Below, piece after piece: positions 44,048-46,039 of a stretch of 46,039 bases of DNA (its first letter is position 1; every line of letters starts with the position of its first letter). This DNA comes from Kofleriaceae bacterium (GTDB lineage Bacteria; Myxococcota_A; Polyangia; Haliangiales; Haliangiaceae), in contig JAIOII010001041.1 of NCBI GenBank assembly GCA_019912685.1, positions 1 through 46,039 of the forward strand, given 5' to 3'. Made by a program: the position numbers and the translations under genes. The notes below the pieces were generated by a model that ran no database searches, had not been told where the DNA came from, and was given only the letters and a program-made list of their open reading frames with translations.

Positions 44048-44533
44048 TCATCGTCGGCGATCGTCTCTCAGCCGCTCGATCGCGCGCTCGACGAGCGCTG
44101 ACCGGCTGAGCCTTGGTATCCGGCGTTCCTCGCCGGCAACGAGGCGCTCTGCCATCCCGCGATCGCCGTGACAGAGCGCAACCAGCCGCTGGAAGCCGTC
44201 GGGCTCGGCCGCGACGGCAGGTCCGACGGGCCGTCGATCGATCACCAGGATCGCGACAAGCACAGCCACCGCCGTGCCGAGGCAGTACCAGTCTTGCACG
44301 CCGGCCACGCCGGCCAGCACCGCGATCACGCTGATGACTGCGACGACCCCGATCGCAAGCGTCGCCCGCCGCTGGCGGTGCGGTGCCGCCCGACCCTCCG
44401 GCATCGTATGCGCGTACCCTGCGGCCGGGGACCACCCCGTCGACTCGTCGGATCCGCAGCCGGGACAGGCGCTCGCGCGCGTCGGCACGGCGACTCCACA
44501 GTGAGGGCAGATGCTCGGCGTGGTGGTCATCAT
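44048..44533 (-). CDS. Zinc-ribbon membrane protein
   Basis: The protein has 161 aa from the first of two tandem ATGs (44531-44533). The frame is open upstream but Arg/Pro-rich. The N-terminus is a short zinc ribbon, CPHCGVAVPTRASACPGCG. Two membrane helices follow (TLAIGVVAVISVIAVLAGVAG and WYCLGTAVAVLVAILVI). The C-terminus is helical and basic. The ribbon + TM layout is common in myxobacteria, with unknown function. It converges with the transglutaminase-like gene with 17 bp between. Confidence 0.65.
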   Translation of the reverse strand: MMTTTPSICPHCGVAVPTRASACPGCGSDESTGWSPAAGYAHTMPEGRAAPHRQRRATLAIGVVAVISVIAVLAGVAGVQDWYCLGTAVAVLVAILVIDRRPVGPAVAAEPDGFQRLVALCHGDRGMAERLVAGEERRIPRLSRSALVERAIERLRDDRRR

Positions 44534-44610
44534 TCGTGCGCGCCCTATCGGCGGCACCGACGACGGGTTTCCCGAAATCACGCCAGCGGTCCAAGCTCCT
44601 GATGCGGCGG

Positions 44611-44638
44611 CGTTCTCCGGATTGTCTTCCGGAGAACG
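44611..44638. terminator. 10-bp-arm hairpin between the tRNA and the zinc-ribbon gene
   Basis: Arms cgttctccgg (44611-44620) and ccggagaacg (44629-44638) pair perfectly around an 8-base loop. It lies between tRNA-Asn and the next minus-strand gene, consistent with a terminator for the tRNA transcript, though there is no T-run. A further CTCCGGAG palindrome lies just beyond. Confidence 0.45.
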
Positions 44639-44817
44639 CGCTCTCCGGAGACTGTTAACCACTCCCCGATTCTCTCCCCGAGAACGCGCCAAGAGAGCCG
44701 CGAACGGCCTTCACGACGCGCGCGTGGTTAACAACCGCCCCGCCCGTCCCCTTCGCGATTCAGCAGTTGTACGGCATCATCGCCGCCCGAAAGAGAGCGG
44801 TTTGGGGATCCGCTTGG

Positions 44818-44889
44818 CTCCGGAGGAGGGTTTCGAACCCCCGACCCGGCGGTTAACAGCCGCCTGCTCTACCACTGAGCTACTCCGGA
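44818..44889 (-). tRNA. tRNA-Asn (anticodon GTT)
   Basis: The minus strand gives a full cloverleaf: acceptor stem TCCGGAG/CTCCGGA with discriminator G, D-arm with AGCTCAGTGGTAGAGC, anticodon stem GGCGG/CCGCC around loop CTGTTAA (anticodon GTT), and T-arm GGGGGTTCGAAACCCTC, in parts. CCA is encoded directly after the discriminator (44815-44817). Length is 72 nt without CCA. Confidence 0.93.
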
Positions 44890-45031
44890 AGATCTACGAG
44901 CCCGTAGATGTGCATCATGGAGCGCCGGGCGTCAAGGGGACGGAAAGGCGTTTCCGGCCGGAATCCATGACGTTTTCGTCGAGCCTGCGTCACGCGCCCT
45001 TCGACTCGCTGCGCTCGCTCAGGGCGAACGG

Positions 45032-45916
45032 TCAGTTCGGGGTCGGATCGAACGGGACGCCGGTCTCGATCGTCCCGAGGTCGACGCACTGGACGAGGGT
45101 GGCGCCCTCGAAGTCGGCGAAGTGATGGTCGGTGGAGACGAAGGAGACGCCGGTGAGGCGCGCGCCCGCGAAGCGCGCCCGGGTCAGGCGCGCGTAGTTG
45201 AGGCCGGTCTTCTCGAGGGTGGCCCCCTCGAACGAGGCCTCGGTGAAGTCGCCCGCGCGCCACTCGCCGCCGACGATCGTGGCGCGCGCGAAGGAGGTGC
45301 CGATCGCGAGCACGTTCTCGAGGCGGCAATGGCGCAGGGTCGCGCCGTCGAAGCGCGCGCGGCCGAGGTTGGCGCCGATCAGGTTCGTGAACTTGAGGGT
45401 GGCCCGCTCGAGCGACGCGTCGACCAGGCTCGCCATCTCGAGGGCTGCCTTCTTGAACGTCGCGTCGGAGAGGTCCGCGCCCTGGAAGCTCGCGTGGTTG
45501 AGGAACGTGTCGCCGAAGTCGATGCCGGCGAGCTTCGCACCGCTGAAGTCGGCGCCGTCGAGCATGCGCGGCTCGCCGCCGGGCACCCGCGCGGCGTTCC
45601 ACGCGCCGGCGCCCCGCCACACGAGCGCGATCGCGTCGAGGATCGAGCGCCAGTAGGCGTCGACGACGACGCCGTCGGTGCGCGTGCCCTCGAGGCGGCA
45701 GCGCACGAGCGCCGAGCCATCGACGCGCGCGCCGGCGAGGTTCGCGCCCGACAGATCCGCGCCCTCGAGGCGCGCCTGCGAGAGATCGACGCCGCCGAGA
45801 TCGACGCCGCGCAGGTCGATCGTGATCGCGCCGGCGACGCGCGCGTTGTACGCCGCGACGTCGGCGCGGAGCAGGCCCGCCAGCTCGGCAGGTTCGGCAG
45901 GAGGAGGAGAGGACAT
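45032..45916 (-). CDS. Pentapeptide-repeat protein
   Basis: The protein has 294 aa. After a 30-residue helical start it is built of A(D/N)LxX-type pentapeptide repeats in two blocks (about 34-80 and 120-290), e.g. LRGVDLGGVDLSQARLEGADL and ADFSGAKLAGIDFGDTF, seen in parts, separated by a 40-residue insert (YWRSILDAIALVWRGAGAW). Such repeats form a right-handed square beta helix; some members mimic DNA, but most have no known function. The ATG is 2 bp after the stop of the upstream gene, so the two are co-transcribed. Confidence 0.88.
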   Translation of the reverse strand: MSSPPPAEPAELAGLLRADVAAYNARVAGAITIDLRGVDLGGVDLSQARLEGADLSGANLAGARVDGSALVRCRLEGTRTDGVVVDAYWRSILDAIALVWRGAGAWNAARVPGGEPRMLDGADFSGAKLAGIDFGDTFLNHASFQGADLSDATFKKAALEMASLVDASLERATLKFTNLIGANLGRARFDGATLRHCRLENVLAIGTSFARATIVGGEWRAGDFTEASFEGATLEKTGLNYARLTRARFAGARLTGVSFVSTDHHFADFEGATLVQCVDLGTIETGVPFDPTPN

Positions 45917-45918
45917 GG

Positions 45919-46039
45919 TCAGTGCCGCCGGAAGCGCGCCGTGAACCCGTCGACGAACGACGCGAGGGCCTCGAGCGCGCGCGCGAGCTTACCGCGCTGC
46001 GGCGCCGCCTGCGCGGCCGCCTGCTGATTCGGCGCCGGC
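45919..46039 (-). CDS. C-terminal end of a protein entering from outside the window
   Basis: The minus strand reads 39 residues from the window edge (Gln/Ala-rich QQAAAQAAPQRG, then KLARALEALASFVDGFTARFRRH) to a TGA at 45919-45921. The composition is a flexible linker followed by an amphipathic helix and a basic tail. It immediately precedes the pentapeptide gene. The rest of the protein is not in the window. Confidence 0.6.
   Translation of the reverse strand, partial: PAPNQQAAAQAAPQRGKLARALEALASFVDGFTARFRRH

Noticed and set aside
1-46039. CRISPR arrays and insertion sequences
   Set aside because: No regularly spaced repeats of CRISPR type and no DDE transposase were seen; the only recombinase found is the large serine type.

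Overview
The window is GC-rich bacterial DNA. The gene style points to Myxococcota: a membrane-bound Ser/Thr kinase with an Ala/Asp/Val/Pro-rich tail beside a small secreted protein, very long Ig-like lipoproteins, a GYF-domain membrane protein and pentapeptide repeats. The phylum is inferred from style only, because no marker gene is present.

Layout. 1-2 kb: end of a secreted protein and a Ser/Thr kinase. 2-2.8 kb: no intact gene, but a remnant resembling homing-endonuclease-associated repeats. 2.8-8.7 kb: a ~1830-aa Ig-like surface lipoprotein and a small lipoprotein. 8.9-15.2 kb: a polymorphic-toxin locus made of a 34-aa coupled leader ORF, a 1472-aa DUF4157 (eCIS-core) protein with a JAMM-like segment and a His-rich nuclease-like C-terminus, an Imm22-like immunity protein and a degenerate kinase-like protein. 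15.2-20.2 kb: mostly unknown accessory genes, including a SUKH (SMI1/KNR4) protein. 20.3-26.4 kb: a large serine recombinase, a GIY-YIG-like protein, small unknown genes, an XRE regulator with a C-terminal membrane helix facing a divergent membrane protein, and a family of short hairpin repeats.

26.4-40.7 kb is the centrepiece, a DNA phosphorothioation (Dnd) island. One minus-strand operon, dndB-dndC-dndD-dndE-methyltransferase, makes and regulates the modification. DndA, the cysteine desulfurase that supplies sulfur, is divergent from dndB and is followed by a second DGQHR-motif protein and an HNH endonuclease. A DEAH helicase of the Dnd-restriction type and a ParB-like protein form a third transcription unit facing the operon. 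No dndF, dndG, dndH or sspE-like gene is visible, so helicase + ParB-like + DGQHR/HNH is the candidate restriction module.

40.7-46 kb: unknown genes, a GYF-domain membrane protein, a transglutaminase-like protein, a zinc-ribbon membrane protein, tRNA-Asn(GTT), a pentapeptide-repeat protein and the C-terminal end of another gene. The serine recombinase and the run of orphan and defence genes suggest that about 15-41 kb is a horizontally acquired island, but no paired attachment sites were identified.
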